DNA of 16,118 nucleotides, taken from assembly GCA_023438785.1 (NCBI GenBank), contig JAEXQJ010000094.1, positions 1 through 16,118 of the forward strand, in the 5' to 3' direction. The notes beneath the pieces are model-generated. The model made no database searches. It was not told the DNA's origin and saw only the letters and a list, made by a program, of their open reading frames with translations. Within the stretch, counting starts at the first letter, position 1; every line of letters begins with the position of its first letter. This DNA is from Pseudomonadota bacterium. Lineage in GTDB: Bacteria; Myxococcota_A; Polyangia; Fen-1088. Of the stretch, positions 15,417 through 16,118 are shown one piece after another. Both the position numbers and the translations under genes were made by a program.

Positions 15417-15719
15417 ATGCCACGAATTCAATCCGACGAGGTCCGCGAGATCGCCGCGTTGGCCCGGCTGCGCATGGATGACGCCGAGATCGAGCGCATG
15501 GCGCACGATCTGGACGACATCCTGGGCTACATCGAGACGGTGAAGAACCTGGACACTGCGGGTGCCGAGCCCATGACGCATGCGGTGCCTTTTGACTGTC
15601 CCCTGCGCGAGGACCAGCCGCGGCAGTCGCTGTCGGTGGAGGAGGCGCTGCAGAATGCGCCCCGGCGCAAGGAAGGCTTTTTCGAAGTGCCGCGCATCGT
15701 GCCCGGCGGGGGGACCTAG
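15417..15719 (+). CDS. gatC: Asp-tRNA(Asn)/Glu-tRNA(Gln) amidotransferase subunit C
   Basis: A 100-residue small subunit that wraps around GatA and stabilises the GatCAB complex, which converts Glu-tRNA(Gln) or Asp-tRNA(Asn) to the correctly amidated form. The family pattern is clear: VREIAALARLRMDDAEIERM, the LDDILGYIETVKNLDTAG helix, EPMTHAVP, LREDQPRQSLSVEEALQNAP and the closing GFFEVPRIV. Length is normal. The ribosome binding site before the ATG at 15417 is weak. gatA starts 2 bases after its stop. Confidence 0.97.
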   Translation: MPRIQSDEVREIAALARLRMDDAEIERMAHDLDDILGYIETVKNLDTAGAEPMTHAVPFDCPLREDQPRQSLSVEEALQNAPRRKEGFFEVPRIVPGGGT

Positions 15720-15721
15720 CC

Positions 15722-16118
15722 ATGACCACCGAGGTTTTGGGCAAATCCATCGCCGAGTTGGCCGCCGGTGTGCGCGGGCGCAAATGCAAGGCGCGCGACC
15801 TAGTCGAGGCCTACCTGGATCGCATCGCGCGGCTGGATGGCCGCCTGGGGTGTTACCTGGTGGTCGACCGTGAGGGCGCGCGGCGCAAGGCTGACGGGGT
15901 GGACGCGGCGATTGCGGCGGGCCAGGACCCCGGTCCGCTGGCCGGCGTTCCCCTGGGCATCAAAGACATCTTCGTCACGCGCGGTGTGGAGACCACGGCG
16001 GGATCCAAGATTTTGCGCGGCTTCATCCCGCCCTACGAGTCCACGGTCACGACACGCCTGGCTGCCGCCGGCGCCATCGCCCTGGGCAAGCTCAACATGG
16101 ACGAGTTCGCCATGGGCT
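15722..16118 (+). CDS. gatA: Asp-tRNA(Asn)/Glu-tRNA(Gln) amidotransferase subunit A, 5' part
   Basis: The first 132 codons of the amidase-signature subunit, cut by the window end. Glutaminase activity of GatA releases ammonia used by GatB. The N-terminal helices are followed by GPLAGVPLGIKDIFVTRGVETTAGSK, where Lys81 in GIKD is the catalytic lysine of the Ser-cisSer-Lys triad. Then come ESTVTTRLAAAGAIALGKLNMDEFAMG, a characteristic GatA stretch. The two catalytic serines lie beyond the window. The ATG at 15722 is 2 bases after the gatC stop, so both are surely co-transcribed. Confidence 0.97.
   Translation, partial: MTTEVLGKSIAELAAGVRGRKCKARDLVEAYLDRIARLDGRLGCYLVVDREGARRKADGVDAAIAAGQDPGPLAGVPLGIKDIFVTRGVETTAGSKILRGFIPPYESTVTTRLAAAGAIALGKLNMDEFAMG

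Overview
The window looks like a chromosomal segment from a high-GC Gram-negative bacterium, most plausibly a member of the Myxococcota or a related deltaproteobacterial lineage. That rests on the strong G/C bias at third codon positions, outer-membrane genes (an Omp85 barrel and a lipoprotein), a DUF465-type small protein, the groES-groEL and gatC-gatA arrangement, and PilZ and NtrY-like signalling proteins. No 16S or other decisive marker is present, so the lineage is an inference.

Layout. Bases 1-1520 look accessory: a partial copy of an intergenic repeat, a minus-strand protein with a probable SLOG/Rossmann nucleotide-binding fold, and a divergent plus-strand gene for a small YopT/AvrPphB-like (C58-type) cysteine protease that is visibly less GC-rich than its surroundings. 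Bases 1521-2872 hold an aldo/keto reductase (minus) and a DUF465 small coiled-coil protein (plus). Bases 2878-7260 are a minus-strand cluster read in the order SirB1-like protein, single-POTRA Omp85 protein, DUF4390 protein and NtrY-like sensor kinase. The last three genes overlap by 1 and 4 bases, so they are surely one operon. A minus-strand methyltransferase/coiled-coil fusion (7353-9308) follows.

Bases 9490-13321 are a plus-strand housekeeping block: rpmE (L31), prfA (RF1), an FmdB-type zinc-ribbon protein, groES and groEL. rpmE has a well-formed promoter of the sigma-70 type. A degenerate CIRCE-like inverted repeat with the exact 9-base spacer lies between prfA and the zinc-ribbon gene, so the latter may be the first gene of a heat-shock operon. 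The 344-base gap after groEL contains a very long nested inverted repeat and a second, nearly complete copy of the repeat seen at the left edge. Bases 13666-15288 are a tightly packed minus-strand operon: lipoprotein, PilZ domain protein, small conserved protein. The window ends with divergently transcribed gatC and the 5' part of gatA, subunits of the tRNA-dependent amidotransferase.

The least explained signals are the two-copy structured repeat with compensatory changes in its hairpin, the nested hairpin after groEL, the protease/SLOG pair at the left edge, and the Omp85-DUF4390-NtrY operon whose kinase has no response regulator in view. No CRISPR array, tRNA, rRNA, transposase or insertion sequence was seen.
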